A stretch of 64,000 nucleotides of DNA from Phycisphaerae bacterium (GTDB lineage Bacteria; Planctomycetota; Phycisphaerae; UBA1845). The notes below the pieces were generated by a model. That model saw nothing but the letters and a program-made list of their open reading frames with translations. It ran no database searches and had not been told where the DNA came from. How positions within the stretch are numbered: position 1 is the stretch's first letter; each line of letters begins with the position of its first letter. The position numbers and the translations under genes are program-made. Shown in pieces: positions 34,182 through 42,794 of the stretch. The stretch is from NCBI GenBank assembly GCA_029260015.1, contig JAJDEB010000036.1:496001-560000 (forward strand), written 5' to 3'.

Positions 34182-36035
34182 ATGTGGATCACCTTATTGT
34201 TCTGGTTTGGTTTGCTTTTCGCCGGTGCGGTTGTCGTGAGGCGCTGGACCGCCGAAACGCTTGAAGGCGGCCCGATGGCGGTGATAGCCGTCGGGTTTGT
34301 TGCCGCCCTTGCGATTCTCTCACCGTTCTCGATCCTTTGTTATGTTCTGCACCTGCCCGTCATCGTCTTTTCCATCGCGTGTGTTCTGCTGATTTTCGGC
34401 GCGGTTGTCGCCGCGACGAAGTGGGGTTATTGGCGCGACATGAAGACCTTGCTAATGGGGTTGCTCTGCGTCGAAGCAGCGATCCTTGTTTTTGAGATGG
34501 TGATGGGTGCCAGAGTCGGCGCGTTTCTCGCGGGCGACGCCCAGGTCCACCTGGCCAAAATCCGCTTCCTGCTCGAACACGGATTTAGCAATCAAGATCC
34601 ATTCGTCGAAGTGCCCGGATTCTTTGCGACATACCATTCCAATTTGTTCCACGCGCTGCAGGCCAGTTGCAGCCAACTGACCGGCGTGGACTACCTCGGC
34701 ACCTGGTCGATGGGTTGGGCATGGAACAAACTGATGTTCGCGGCGGCTTCTTATTACCTGGCGTGGACTGTTTTTGGGAATCGCTGGATCGCGTGGGTGG
34801 TCGGATTGTTCTACCTGTTTATGAAGTGTACGACATCATACGCAGTCTACCCCAACCAAACCGGTATGGGCGTGTTTGTTCCGCTGGTCATTGCTTTTGC
34901 TATTCAAGTGTGCCGCAATCCGAATTCGATGGTCGCGATCATCAGGCTGGCTGCATGCACGCTTGTGCTCGGGCAGTTTCATGGGTTGTATGTCGGGTTC
35001 GTTTGCGTCGCGGTAGGACCGACTCTTGCAATTGTGATGTGCCGACGCGTCATGAAGCGACAGTCTCAATGGCGATGGGCGATTCTGGCGATGGTCGCGC
35101 TTTTTGTCGGAATGCCTTTTTCGTTGATTGCAAAATACGTCAAGGGGCCACAATCCGAATTGCGACAAGCCGTGAGCATCGAAAGCGATACGCCAACCGA
35201 AGAGGATGAGGAGATCGACGGCGACAAATTCCGAACGCTTTCCAACGGCATGACGATGGTCAAGCCGGAGATAACGATGGGGGGTCAACCAGCGTTGGCG
35301 ATTGCACTCATTGTCTTGGGAGCAACTGTTACCCTGGTCGGGAAGCGCTGGCGCGACGGCCTATTCCTTCTTTCAATTTGGCTCACCGTGGCTGCGGTTT
35401 ACTATTTCCCACCGCTCTGCACGCTCCTGTTGAAATTGCTCGGCGCGAAATGGGTCTTGATGCGCATCGGAGGCGTCATGGGCATCTGCCTGTGGACCAT
35501 GATTGTTGGCGGACTGCTCTTCTTATTGCGCGAACACTTCGGAACCTGGTGGAAACGCGCGCTGCTGACCTTGGTTGCGGTGGTGCTTGCCAATCATGTT
35601 CCCCACAGAGCACCCGAATACACTTGGGCAACCTACTGGCAGCGTGCAGGGCTGCCACGCGATATCCGCCAGACCCAACTTGAATACCTTCGCGATGCGA
35701 GCAGTTTATTGCATGACGCGATACCATCGGGGGCTGTGGTGTTGGCCGACGGAAAGGCTGGCCGCCTACTCGTGACCCTCGCTGACTGCCACATTCTGGC
35801 ACCGGATCGAAGCAGCCCCGGCGCCAATGCAAACCCTCAGCGGAAGTTGGATATGCAGGCACTCCTGGATCCCAACACGAATTGGGACGAACGAAAGAAA
35901 CTATTGGATGAGTACCGAATTCGCTTCTTTCTAGTGACGCAGCGGGCCGCGAAATCAACGGGGTGGTTGAGGGGTCGTGTCGTGAACCAATGGAAGACCC
36001 GAATTGGTCAATTGATCGAGTTCCACACCGATTGA
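34182..36035 (+). CDS. Large membrane protein, GT-C-like glycosyltransferase candidate
   Basis: The 617-residue product has about 12 hydrophobic helices. In the first extracytoplasmic loop lies VGAFLAGDAQVHLAKIRFLL, followed by GFSNQDPFVEVPG. This resembles the loop with an acidic residue in GT-C enzymes (GT39/GT83 or ArnT-like), which use a lipid-linked sugar. A soluble domain at the C-terminus (about 500-617) follows. No exact family was recognised. It closes the surface-glycan locus and is convergent with the M14 carboxypeptidase. Confidence 0.6.
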   Translation: MWITLLFWFGLLFAGAVVVRRWTAETLEGGPMAVIAVGFVAALAILSPFSILCYVLHLPVIVFSIACVLLIFGAVVAATKWGYWRDMKTLLMGLLCVEAAILVFEMVMGARVGAFLAGDAQVHLAKIRFLLEHGFSNQDPFVEVPGFFATYHSNLFHALQASCSQLTGVDYLGTWSMGWAWNKLMFAAASYYLAWTVFGNRWIAWVVGLFYLFMKCTTSYAVYPNQTGMGVFVPLVIAFAIQVCRNPNSMVAIIRLAACTLVLGQFHGLYVGFVCVAVGPTLAIVMCRRVMKRQSQWRWAILAMVALFVGMPFSLIAKYVKGPQSELRQAVSIESDTPTEEDEEIDGDKFRTLSNGMTMVKPEITMGGQPALAIALIVLGATVTLVGKRWRDGLFLLSIWLTVAAVYYFPPLCTLLLKLLGAKWVLMRIGGVMGICLWTMIVGGLLFLLREHFGTWWKRALLTLVAVVLANHVPHRAPEYTWATYWQRAGLPRDIRQTQLEYLRDASSLLHDAIPSGAVVLADGKAGRLLVTLADCHILAPDRSSPGANANPQRKLDMQALLDPNTNWDERKKLLDEYRIRFFLVTQRAAKSTGWLRGRVVNQWKTRIGQLIEFHTD

Positions 36036-36071
36036 TTTTGAATTCCAGCTGATACTTGCGACATGAAACGC

Positions 36072-37859
36072 TTACGACTCAGACTGCAATCGCTGCATCG
36101 CCATCAAATCCCCGAGATCGACATCACCATCAGGTTCAACGTCAAACACGCCGCATTCGGGAAGCAGTTGACTGCCCGGTCCAACCAGGCAATTTGAAAA
36201 CGCGACAAAGTCGATCAATGTCACTTCGGTATCTCCGTTGATATCTCCAAACGCAGCGATACATGGAAAATTCGGTCCCGTCCAGTCCGGCACGTCGGCA
36301 GACCAATGTTGCATCGACATCGTGTAAACGTTATTCGGAGCGCCTGCCGGGAGCGTATGAATTCCGCTGCCTGTCGTGATTGACACATAGTATTCAGGTG
36401 TCGATGAGCAGTTCGTCGGTGGCAAGTATCCATTGAATTGGGCGCTGCCTAAAGACTGCATGGCCACAGACTCGAATGGACCTGATGAATCATATCGATA
36501 ATGAAGTCTAGCCAGTGACGGATCGATGTCTTCAACCCCTGATGTAATGGCAACCGCGATGAATTGCGGCTGCCCCATGGTCATGACGACAGGCGGCGCG
36601 GCGAGTTGATTGATCTGCGTCGCGTGAATCGGGTCAGCGCCGGTTAGATGCAAGATCGCTGGGAGAACTTCTTCGTTGTTTGGAGTGATTTCGCTAATGG
36701 GAATGACAAATCCACTTCCGCGCAGTTCGAATGAAAGCGACCAGATCCTCCGTACACCGTATGACCAATCGAGCGAGTCACCACTGACGGGATAGATGGC
36801 TGTGTAGATCGGGCCCGCGTTATAAAAACGATTGTGAACGCCAAAGATGAGTTGCTGCATGGTCGAGCCAATGTCCTGATACGCGACTTCATCCGGCGAA
36901 ACGAAGGGCGTGTACCCCCATGGCCACAGAATCAACTGACCATATGAATGAATGTCGAGTTGGGCGCGTACATTAGGATGTTGCAGGAACAAATCGCGAA
37001 GGGCCAGAGTCTCTGGTTCGGAAAATGGATACGGTCCTCGATAGATTTCAGAATTCGTATTTCCGCTGGAACCGATGCCGCCCCACGCCCATCCCCAATT
37101 GCGATTGATGTCTACACCAAACGTGCCATTCCCGTTGTCCCGACGATTCTTCCGCCAAAGGCGTGCCGTCGATCGCGTGTACTCGTATCCGTCGGGGTTG
37201 GCTACCGGTACGAGCAACCATTCAACGCGATTAACCAGATCAGTAACCTGCTGGTTTGTTCCATAGTTTTCCAACAAATGGGTCGCAAGGTATGGATTGA
37301 TCGAAGTGGTGATCCATTCACGCGCGTGAACCGTCGAAAAGTAGATAACAGCTGGACTGAATTCGGTTACGTCAGGACCGGCGATGCGAATGCCTCGAAT
37401 TTCTCGCCCCTGCACCGTCCGACCCAATTCAATCAGCGATGCAAGTTTCGGATGATCGGAAACAAGCTGCTCAAGATATGCGATGATTTCGTCATAGCGG
37501 TGAAACGTTTCGAGGAAAGGAACGCCGCGCTCAGCCGCAATTCGTTCACTGTCGCGTTCCGCGTCAATCAAGGTTTGAACGTTGTCGATCTTAAGCTGAA
37601 ACTTGAGCCCGCTATCGCGCAGCGCCTCAACAGCATCGGGGGAAAATCGAACATCGATCGCGCCGTCGATCGGGCGATGGCTCCAAATGTCGCCGCCGAT
37701 ATCTTCAATAAACGCTACGTCCAGCGGACTTTCCACATGAACGCTGAGCACCTGATGGTGATCATATCGTTTGACGGGTTCTGCCGCCTGAACACTCAAT
37801 GCAGCAAGCGTTGCGAAGATGACAGACATCTGAAATTGGCCCGTAGTGATGTGTCTCAT
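36072..37859 (-). CDS. M14 zinc carboxypeptidase with dockerin-like C-terminus
   Basis: A signal peptide (FATLAALSVQA) is followed by a propeptide-like region and the M14 domain. It contains STVHAREWITTSINPYLATH (His and Glu zinc ligands), VDINRNWGWAWGG, LDIHSYGQLILWPWGY (third zinc His) and LSFELRGSGF (catalytic Glu). The last ~65 residues, GDINGDTEVTLIDFVAFSNC and VFDVEPDGDVDLGDLMAMQR, are two dockerin-type calcium loops, seen again in the giant protein of this window. Length is 595 residues. It is secreted and cleaves C-terminal residues of peptides or proteins. Confidence 0.92.
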   Translation of the reverse strand: MRHITTGQFQMSVIFATLAALSVQAAEPVKRYDHHQVLSVHVESPLDVAFIEDIGGDIWSHRPIDGAIDVRFSPDAVEALRDSGLKFQLKIDNVQTLIDAERDSERIAAERGVPFLETFHRYDEIIAYLEQLVSDHPKLASLIELGRTVQGREIRGIRIAGPDVTEFSPAVIYFSTVHAREWITTSINPYLATHLLENYGTNQQVTDLVNRVEWLLVPVANPDGYEYTRSTARLWRKNRRDNGNGTFGVDINRNWGWAWGGIGSSGNTNSEIYRGPYPFSEPETLALRDLFLQHPNVRAQLDIHSYGQLILWPWGYTPFVSPDEVAYQDIGSTMQQLIFGVHNRFYNAGPIYTAIYPVSGDSLDWSYGVRRIWSLSFELRGSGFVIPISEITPNNEEVLPAILHLTGADPIHATQINQLAAPPVVMTMGQPQFIAVAITSGVEDIDPSLARLHYRYDSSGPFESVAMQSLGSAQFNGYLPPTNCSSTPEYYVSITTGSGIHTLPAGAPNNVYTMSMQHWSADVPDWTGPNFPCIAAFGDINGDTEVTLIDFVAFSNCLVGPGSQLLPECGVFDVEPDGDVDLGDLMAMQRLQSES

Positions 37860-37985
37860 GGGGCGTCCTCGTCTGGGGGGGATGATGAGCCCGGTTCGGC
37901 AAGGCTATCCGCGAACAACTGTCCACTCAAGCATCAAACGGATTTCGACAAATCTAAGCGACGTTTGCAGTGAGGGTTTGAATTC

Positions 37986-38888
37986 TCAGGCGAGAGTGAT
38001 GATGCATCCGCCGGTGATAGCGAACGCCACCGCGACGAACTTGCGCCGGGTAAACGCCTCTTTCAAAATGAGCGAGGCAAAAATAAGGGCGAACACAACC
38101 GACGTTTGATTGATCATCGCGGCGATGGACGCACTCGCGAATTTGAACCCAGCCACCCAGAACAGCATGGCTAGGTATCCGCCTAAAATCGAACCGGGAA
38201 CAGCCACCTTCCACACCCGCGACGGTACGAACAATCGAAACGTGCGCCCTCGATCTTTGCGGATGAGCCCCAACACAACCAAGGGAAGCGTACCAGCAAG
38301 CAATCGAATGGTCGTCGCCCAAAGCAGCGGGCATTCAAGTTTGGTCAGCACCGGTTTCGCGTAGACGATTCCGCCAGCCGTCAATGCCATCGCCAGCGTT
38401 CCAAACAGGATGCCCCAGATGAGCTGCGATCGCGTTGCGCCGTGCGGTGGTTTGTGTTTTGATGAAATCAATACGCCGAAGAGTATCAACACCGTCCCGA
38501 TGTAGTGTGGCAGCCGCAGCTGCTCATCTAAAAATAACACGGCAAAGACGATAGCAAACGGTCCGTATGTGCAATCGACGATCGATTGAATGCCGACGCC
38601 CACGCGGTTCAGGGCCATATAGAACAACGTATCGGCTACCGCGATACCAGCGACACCGCTGATTGCGAGGATCATTAAGTCGTCGGTGGTTAGCAGCTTG
38701 ACGTCACCGAATCCACTCTGGATCACCATCAGCGAAACGCCCAGGAGAATAATGCCGACCGTGTTCTTAAAGAGATTCAGTGCCAACGGCGTGATGGTTT
38801 CGCCGCACAATTTGAACAGTACGACTGCCATCGCCCAAAACACGGCGGTCAGAAATGCGCAGAGTCGGCCCAGTGTGATGTCATCCAT
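37986..38888 (-). CDS. EamA/DMT-family transporter
   Basis: The start at 38888 (MDDITLGRLCAFLTAVFW) follows AGGTGG and gives 300 residues with ten membrane helices, organised as two EamA repeats: an N half with FWAMAVVLFKL and a C half with AGGIVYAKPV and IAAMINQTSVVFALIFASLI. Such carriers export or import small metabolites; the substrate cannot be told. The longer frame from 38966 runs through a family B repeat and is rejected. It lies 126 bp upstream of the M14 gene, same direction. Confidence 0.9.
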   Translation of the reverse strand: MDDITLGRLCAFLTAVFWAMAVVLFKLCGETITPLALNLFKNTVGIILLGVSLMVIQSGFGDVKLLTTDDLMILAISGVAGIAVADTLFYMALNRVGVGIQSIVDCTYGPFAIVFAVLFLDEQLRLPHYIGTVLILFGVLISSKHKPPHGATRSQLIWGILFGTLAMALTAGGIVYAKPVLTKLECPLLWATTIRLLAGTLPLVVLGLIRKDRGRTFRLFVPSRVWKVAVPGSILGGYLAMLFWVAGFKFASASIAAMINQTSVVFALIFASLILKEAFTRRKFVAVAFAITGGCIITLA

Positions 38889-38946
38889 GCCGCCACCTGA
38901 ATGATCGAGTTGCAATCGAAAGATAGAATTTGAATCGACGCCGTTC

Positions 38947-39011
38947 GTAGGGTGGGCCGTGCCCACCGTCGTTCGAACGTTTTACAGATTGGTGGGCACG
39001 GCCCACCCTAC
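38947..39011. repeat. Repeat family B: inverted pair of hairpins
   Basis: The units 38947-38967 and 38991-39011 are perfect inverted copies (21 bp) with a 23-nt spacer. The right unit ends 2 bp before the stop of the leftward gene at 39014. Confidence 0.9.
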
Positions 39012-39013
39012 TT

Positions 39014-40063
39014 CTAATTGGCTGAATCCAGGAATTGCCCGATGATCGCTTTCTGGTCATCCGGTAGCGCCTCAAACTCGGCATTGAGTCCGCCGACCAG
39101 ATAACTCATCCTGACCACCCGCACATACTGCACGCCCTCGAGCGGATCGGACGCACGCACCAACACACCCACCAACTCTGCCGATTCGTTGAATACGCCT
39201 CCGCCACTCATACCGCCAGCCGCCGGCCCGCGATAAATAAATTCAACGTCGGACTCGTATTCGATGAAGCCTTCTTCATCACCCGCATCTGCGAGCATCT
39301 GCAAAACACCATCGATTTCGCCGGCTGACAGAACAGTCCCAACGCTCGCAGTCATCGTTCCAGAGAATACACCCTCAGCCGGGAATCCGATCGCCATCAC
39401 CAGATCACCGGAATCGACATCGGTAAACGTCGGCGCGGTCGCGGTTCGATCGAGTGGATCGTAAATATCCGGAGGTGCCGATTGTAACGGACCCGGTTGG
39501 GGCGACAGCAACCCGGACGCAAGCTTTTGATCGTCGATGACAGCCACGAACGCATCGTAGCGGGGCAAGATGTCCCGGAAGAAATTGTTGTTCTGGTCCG
39601 CAGGAGTAGGTAGGTTGAAGAAATCGAACATCGGCGAAAAGTCGCTGCTCAATTCACCGCCCTCGGGCGCAACCAAAATGATTCGCCCAACGCCAATTTC
39701 TTGGAACGGGTCGCGGATCTCCGCTTGAATGTCCGTGTTCGCCGGTCCAAACCAACCCACGCCCAGCGTATGCACCGCCGAAACCAATAGCCCCGCCCCG
39801 AACTCGGTACGACGTGACCAGATCGCCGCACTCGCACTACCCGACCGAGCCACGCGGCCGTGCGTGTGATCGATCCAACTTCGACACGGATGATCCGCAT
39901 CGTCGAGCGTATCAAAGACATTGAGCAATGTGTCCGTCGGCGCGCAGACCGTTGGCTGAGGCATTCCATCGCCTGGCATCGTGTCGCAGCCGGCGACCGA
40001 CAGCACGATTGCGGCCAACATTTGAAGCGACTTGGCGGGTTTTTGGGCTGGCAACGCGATCAT
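39014..40063 (-). CDS. Trypsin-like serine protease lipoprotein
   Basis: The start at 40063 (MIALPAQKPAKSLQM) gives 349 residues with a lipobox LSVAGC, so the mature protein is probably attached to a membrane. A chymotrypsin-like fold is indicated by LLVSAVHTLGVG (catalytic His in 'SAVHT'), a likely Asp in RYDAFVAVI, and AAGGMSGGGVFNESAELVGV, which holds the catalytic Ser in GMSGGG. Most of the sequence between is family-specific. The substrate is unknown. It is convergent-free: the EamA gene lies downstream in the same direction, separated by the family B repeat. Confidence 0.75.
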   Translation of the reverse strand: MIALPAQKPAKSLQMLAAIVLSVAGCDTMPGDGMPQPTVCAPTDTLLNVFDTLDDADHPCRSWIDHTHGRVARSGSASAAIWSRRTEFGAGLLVSAVHTLGVGWFGPANTDIQAEIRDPFQEIGVGRIILVAPEGGELSSDFSPMFDFFNLPTPADQNNNFFRDILPRYDAFVAVIDDQKLASGLLSPQPGPLQSAPPDIYDPLDRTATAPTFTDVDSGDLVMAIGFPAEGVFSGTMTASVGTVLSAGEIDGVLQMLADAGDEEGFIEYESDVEFIYRGPAAGGMSGGGVFNESAELVGVLVRASDPLEGVQYVRVVRMSYLVGGLNAEFEALPDDQKAIIGQFLDSAN

Positions 40064-40301
40064 TCCTGGTTTGGGTTGTATCACGGAATAGCAACTCACG
40101 GTCACAAGGAGAATACGCCGCCCCACATTGGTTGCAATGGGCGATGAATTGCATCATAAGGCCACGATCGACTTGATGTATCCGGGTATGGCTGCCGATC
40201 AATAAGATATTCAATGGCGGCCAAACAAAAACCAACCTGACCGCGAATGTTTCCCAATGGGTATAAGGGGCGGATCGGGATTCGACAAGGAACCGATTGA
40301 A

Positions 40302-40667
40302 ATGAAATCGATGCAGACCAGAAAGTCAAGCTCGCTCATCCTGCTCGGATTATTCGGAGTGATGGGGTGTACATTCAACCTCGATTTGGGCACGGATGCC
40401 TTATTCGCCGAAGGGTCGGCGTTTGTGATTTCCGGGACGTCTGACCTTGCCAATGTAGACGGCAACCCCTGCAACGTGTGGATCGGCGACAACGGGGTCA
40501 TCTATCACCTGTTCCAGTCGCCTCAGGTCGACAACGGTGATTACGATCAGGTTACGACCCCCGGTGTCACCTCGCGATTGCTAGTAGCCACCCGCAGCGA
40601 CCTGGTGGTGGATTGCCAGATCGGGACGATTGTCGATGTCGAGGATGTTCTTGAGATCGTCCCATAA
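40302..40667 (+). CDS. Small putative lipoprotein
   Basis: The start at 40302 (MKSMQTRKSSSLILLGLFG), with AAGGAA nine bases upstream, gives 121 residues. The signal ends at VMGC, a reasonable lipobox. The rest is a small beta-rich domain, for example FVISGTSDLANVDGNPCNVW and GVTSRLLVATRSDLVVD. No family was recognised. It precedes efp in the same direction. Confidence 0.65.
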   Translation: MKSMQTRKSSSLILLGLFGVMGCTFNLDLGTDALFAEGSAFVISGTSDLANVDGNPCNVWIGDNGVIYHLFQSPQVDNGDYDQVTTPGVTSRLLVATRSDLVVDCQIGTIVDVEDVLEIVP

Positions 40668-40740
40668 CGACGATCTCCCGGGCTTGGTACTATGTTAGCC
40701 CGACAAATAAGCGTCGGCACTCTCCCACTGTCGCCCCTCA

Positions 40741-40768
40741 TTGGCGAAGGCGAATTCCTTGCTATACT
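40741..40768 (+). promoter_or_regulatory. Candidate promoter of efp
   Basis: TTGGCG (40741-40746) and TATACT (40763-40768) are 16 bp apart. Transcription would start near 40775, giving a leader of about 83 nt before efp. Motif match only; the -35 is four of six. Confidence 0.42.
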
Positions 40769-40857
40769 GCCATTCTTGGGCGGGTCGATCCGAACTTTCA
40801 AGATCGGCTGACCAAGGATTATTTGGCACGAGTCTCAAGGGTTTGGAGTTCATTCTA

Positions 40858-41421
40858 ATGATCAAAGCCGTCGACCTTCGCAAAGGAAAGACGATCATGC
40901 ACGATGGTGATCTGTTCATCGTGCACGAAGCGTCGCACGTGGCCAAGGGCAACAAACGCAGCTACATGCAAGCCCGTCTTAGGAACTTCAAGCAGGGCAA
41001 TCTTATCGACGTTCGCTTTAGCGTGGATGAGCGCATCGAAGTGCCTTTCGTTGAAGGCAAAGACTACGAGTACCTTTATGAAGACGCCAACGGTTTCGTT
41101 CTGATGGACACGGAAACCTTCGATCAAATCATCGTCACAGAAGACATCGTCGGATCGGCGAAGGAGTACCTCACACCCAACTGCAAAATCAGTTGCCAGA
41201 TACTCGACGGTGCGGTGATTTCGTTTGAGTTACCGAACGTCGTCGTGCTGCAAATCATCGACACTCCGCCAGTCGTCAAAGGCGCCACCGCGTCGGCACA
41301 ATCAAAAGACGCCACGCTCGAAACCGGCAAGAATGTTCGAGTGCCATCATTCGTCGCTCCGGGCGACAAGATCAGAGTGGACACCCGGACCGGCGATTAC
41401 CTAGACCGAGCCAAAGAATAA
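40858..41421 (+). CDS. efp: Translation elongation factor P
   Basis: The start at 40858 (MIKAVDLRKGKTIMHDG) gives 187 residues, the EF-P length. The three domains are all present, ending VPSFVAPGDKIRVDTRTGDYL. EF-P relieves ribosome stalling at polyproline. The loop that carries the modified Lys34 (normally PGKGxA) reads HVAKGNKRSYMQ here: the position of the usual Lys is Asn32, followed by Lys33 and Arg34. This is not the canonical lysylated form; see the findings. No EpmA/EpmB-type modification genes are in the window. Confidence 0.95.
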   Translation: MIKAVDLRKGKTIMHDGDLFIVHEASHVAKGNKRSYMQARLRNFKQGNLIDVRFSVDERIEVPFVEGKDYEYLYEDANGFVLMDTETFDQIIVTEDIVGSAKEYLTPNCKISCQILDGAVISFELPNVVVLQIIDTPPVVKGATASAQSKDATLETGKNVRVPSFVAPGDKIRVDTRTGDYLDRAKE

Positions 41422-41425
41422 ATAA

Positions 41426-41532
41426 GGTGCCCCGCCCTTCAGGGTGGGGGACTGACAAGCGCGACGGGTATCCTGTTTAATATTGACGATCAAAATGATT
41501 CGTCAGTCCCCCAGCCTAAAGGCTGGGGCACC
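41426..41532. repeat. Repeat family D: inverted pair of hairpins after efp
   Basis: The left unit (41426-41456) contains CCCCGCCCT-TC-AGGGTGGGG (one G-T pair). The right unit (41502-41532) contains CCCAGCC-TAAA-GGCTGGG. The outer arms (GGTGCCCC and GGGGCACC) and the inner arms (GGGGGACTGAC and GTCAGTCCCCC) are inverted copies. Spacer 45 nt. It starts 4 bp after the efp stop and could act as its terminator. Confidence 0.88.
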
Positions 41533-41553
41533 CGCACCGGCTGCACTCGTCGT

Positions 41554-41661
41554 TTAGAAGTTTGCTAAGTTTTCCTTCAACACACCGTATTCGAGTGCAT
41601 CCACATCGCCTTCATTGTCATCATCGAACGCCCGCCGCAACAATGCTGAAGGCGTCACGAA
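41554..41661 (-). pseudogene. Truncated C-terminus of a dockerin-tailed secreted protein
   Basis: The minus strand reads 35 residues to a TAA at 41554, beginning FVTPSALLRRAFDDDNEGDV. It aligns without gaps to the last 35 residues of the giant protein encoded at 42909-48530 (FATPSALCRQAFDDDNDGDV...): 21 of 35 are identical by hand count, including the DDDNxGDVD calcium loop. No start or upstream homology remains, so this is a cut-off copy of the 3' end of a related gene. Confidence 0.7.
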
Positions 41662-41747
41662 TCCAATCCTGCTGTGCAGCCGACTCACAAATAGGTGCAG
41701 GACACCAGCTATTCTCTAACGCACCACCCACCTCTCTCGACGACACA

Positions 41748-42040
41748 GACGTGAGCATCGACGTAGCCGCCTTCGACGGTCTGGGGCGGCGGGTGGTGAA
41801 AACCGTGTCGAATTCCGGTGACCTCGACGGCGTGACGGAGTATTATCACAATAGCAATCAGATCATCGAGACGCGGGACGGCAGCGGAAACCTGGAGACG
41901 CAGGTGTACCATGCTGAAAGCGCCCAATGAGAAAGCTTGAAGGATACATCGACGAGGTCGTCGGGCGACGATTGAGCCCCGAGCCCGTCGGACGACCCAG
42001 AAAACGGAAAGAAACGACCAAGAAACGGCGCCGTAAGTAG
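41748..42040 (+). pseudogene. RHS-repeat protein remnant, frameshifted
   Basis: In one frame 41748-41913 reads FDGLGRRVVKTVSNSGDLDG, then VTEYYHNSNQIIETRDGSGN and LETQVYH, which are YD-repeat (RHS) sequences. The frame then stops (TGA 41928-41930). The usual continuation, YIDEVVGRRLSPEPVGR, appears in another frame from 41945. Between them lie about 30 nt instead of the expected few. A 37-codon ORF (41927-42040) begins inside this tail. The N-terminal core and toxin tip are absent. It is a decayed fragment of a polymorphic-toxin-type RHS gene. Confidence 0.72.
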
Positions 42041-42045
42041 TAACT

Positions 42046-42169
42046 GTGGGGCTGTTGAAAAAGTCCGGTGGCAAGCAGAATTGCGAAGTGAAGAGTGCAT
42101 TCGGAGCCGCGCCAAGCAGGATCGTGCACCTTGTGCATTTATCGAGCGAGGGTTTTTCAACAGCCCCAC
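42046..42169. mobile_element. MITE-like element with 17-bp perfect terminal inverted repeats
   Basis: GTGGGGCTGTTGAAAAA (42046-42062) is repeated exactly, in reverse complement, at 42153-42169. The element is 124 bp long and has no ORF of its own. Ends of this kind (GGGGCTGTTGAAAAA) are typical of some insertion sequences, so the element could be moved by a related transposase elsewhere. No clear target-site duplication is seen. Confidence 0.82.
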
Positions 42170-42170
42170 C

Positions 42171-42193
42171 GTCCTGACTTATTTCTGACTTAT
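42171..42193. repeat. Left copy of GTCCTGACTTAT-type flanking repeat
   Basis: GTCCTGACTTAT (42171-42182) is followed by a second CTGACTTAT (42185-42193). The reverse complement ATAAGTCAGGAC occurs at 42828-42839, on the other side of the SUKH-like gene, so the gene is bracketed by inverted 12-bp repeats. Confidence 0.75.
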
Positions 42194-42248
42194 TTATTAG
42201 GAGGCGCGAGTGGGACGCCGGACGTTTCTCTGACTTACCGGATTGACA

Positions 42249-42791
42249 ATGATGACCTTGCTTGAAGCCCTGGCCAAACGAAGGACGGACATCCAAGGGC
42301 AACTTGCCGATGAATCGGAGTTGCGGGAGTTGGAGGCCATACTTGCGGATCATGGTTATGACGAACTCCTGCAAGCGTACCGTGAGTTCCCGTTGAGCGG
42401 AGTCGAGATGGCGTTTGTCTCTCCCACCCCCCGCAGTGTTACCGCGCCCGGTCCGAATTTCTTTGAGGAGAACCATCCGGACACGGAGCATGAGATGTTC
42501 TGGTATCCGCCCAAATCCATCGTTCGAGCCGCTAAGGAGTCGTATGCGGGGCCGGCTATACATTTGGCTGGATACATTCCATTCGCGGATCCCACAAGCG
42601 GAGCAGATCCATACTACATTCGTATTCCAGTAGACGATGAGGCGCCGACGCAAGTCTACTGTGTCTATGATGACCATGTCACTCCCGATGGCGCCGACCC
42701 CGTTCCGCCGGAAGCTTGCAGGTTGATTGCGGAGTCACTTGCTGAGGTGGTATCTGTGGCTCGCTTTGGGTCAGGTTATGACCCGCCTTAA
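42249..42791 (+). CDS. SUKH-like protein, candidate orphan immunity protein
   Basis: The 180-residue product (ATG at 42249 or 42252; upstream GAGG-rich DNA) is acidic, soluble and has no signal. Its C-terminal half, HLAGYIPFADPTSGADPYYI then APTQVYCVYDDHVTPDG, follows the SUKH (SMI1/KNR4) pattern 'G.IPFA....G..YYI......V...YDDH'. SUKH proteins are common immunity proteins for RHS and other polymorphic toxins. The assignment is an inference from pattern. It lies just after an RHS remnant and a MITE, bracketed by inverted repeats, which supports a role as an immunity gene that outlived its toxin. Confidence 0.6.
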   Translation: MMTLLEALAKRRTDIQGQLADESELRELEAILADHGYDELLQAYREFPLSGVEMAFVSPTPRSVTAPGPNFFEENHPDTEHEMFWYPPKSIVRAAKESYAGPAIHLAGYIPFADPTSGADPYYIRIPVDDEAPTQVYCVYDDHVTPDGADPVPPEACRLIAESLAEVVSVARFGSGYDPP

Positions 42792-42794
42792 TGT

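Noticed and set aside
36948..37973. Plus-strand open frame of 341 codons over the M14 carboxypeptidase gene
   Set aside because: The minus-strand M14 gene carries all family motifs; the plus frame has none and runs past the gene's start.
41709..42677. Minus-strand open frame of 322 codons over the RHS remnant, MITE and SUKH-like gene
   Set aside because: It crosses a mobile element and an intact plus-strand gene, shows no family pattern, and its composition mirrors the opposite strand.
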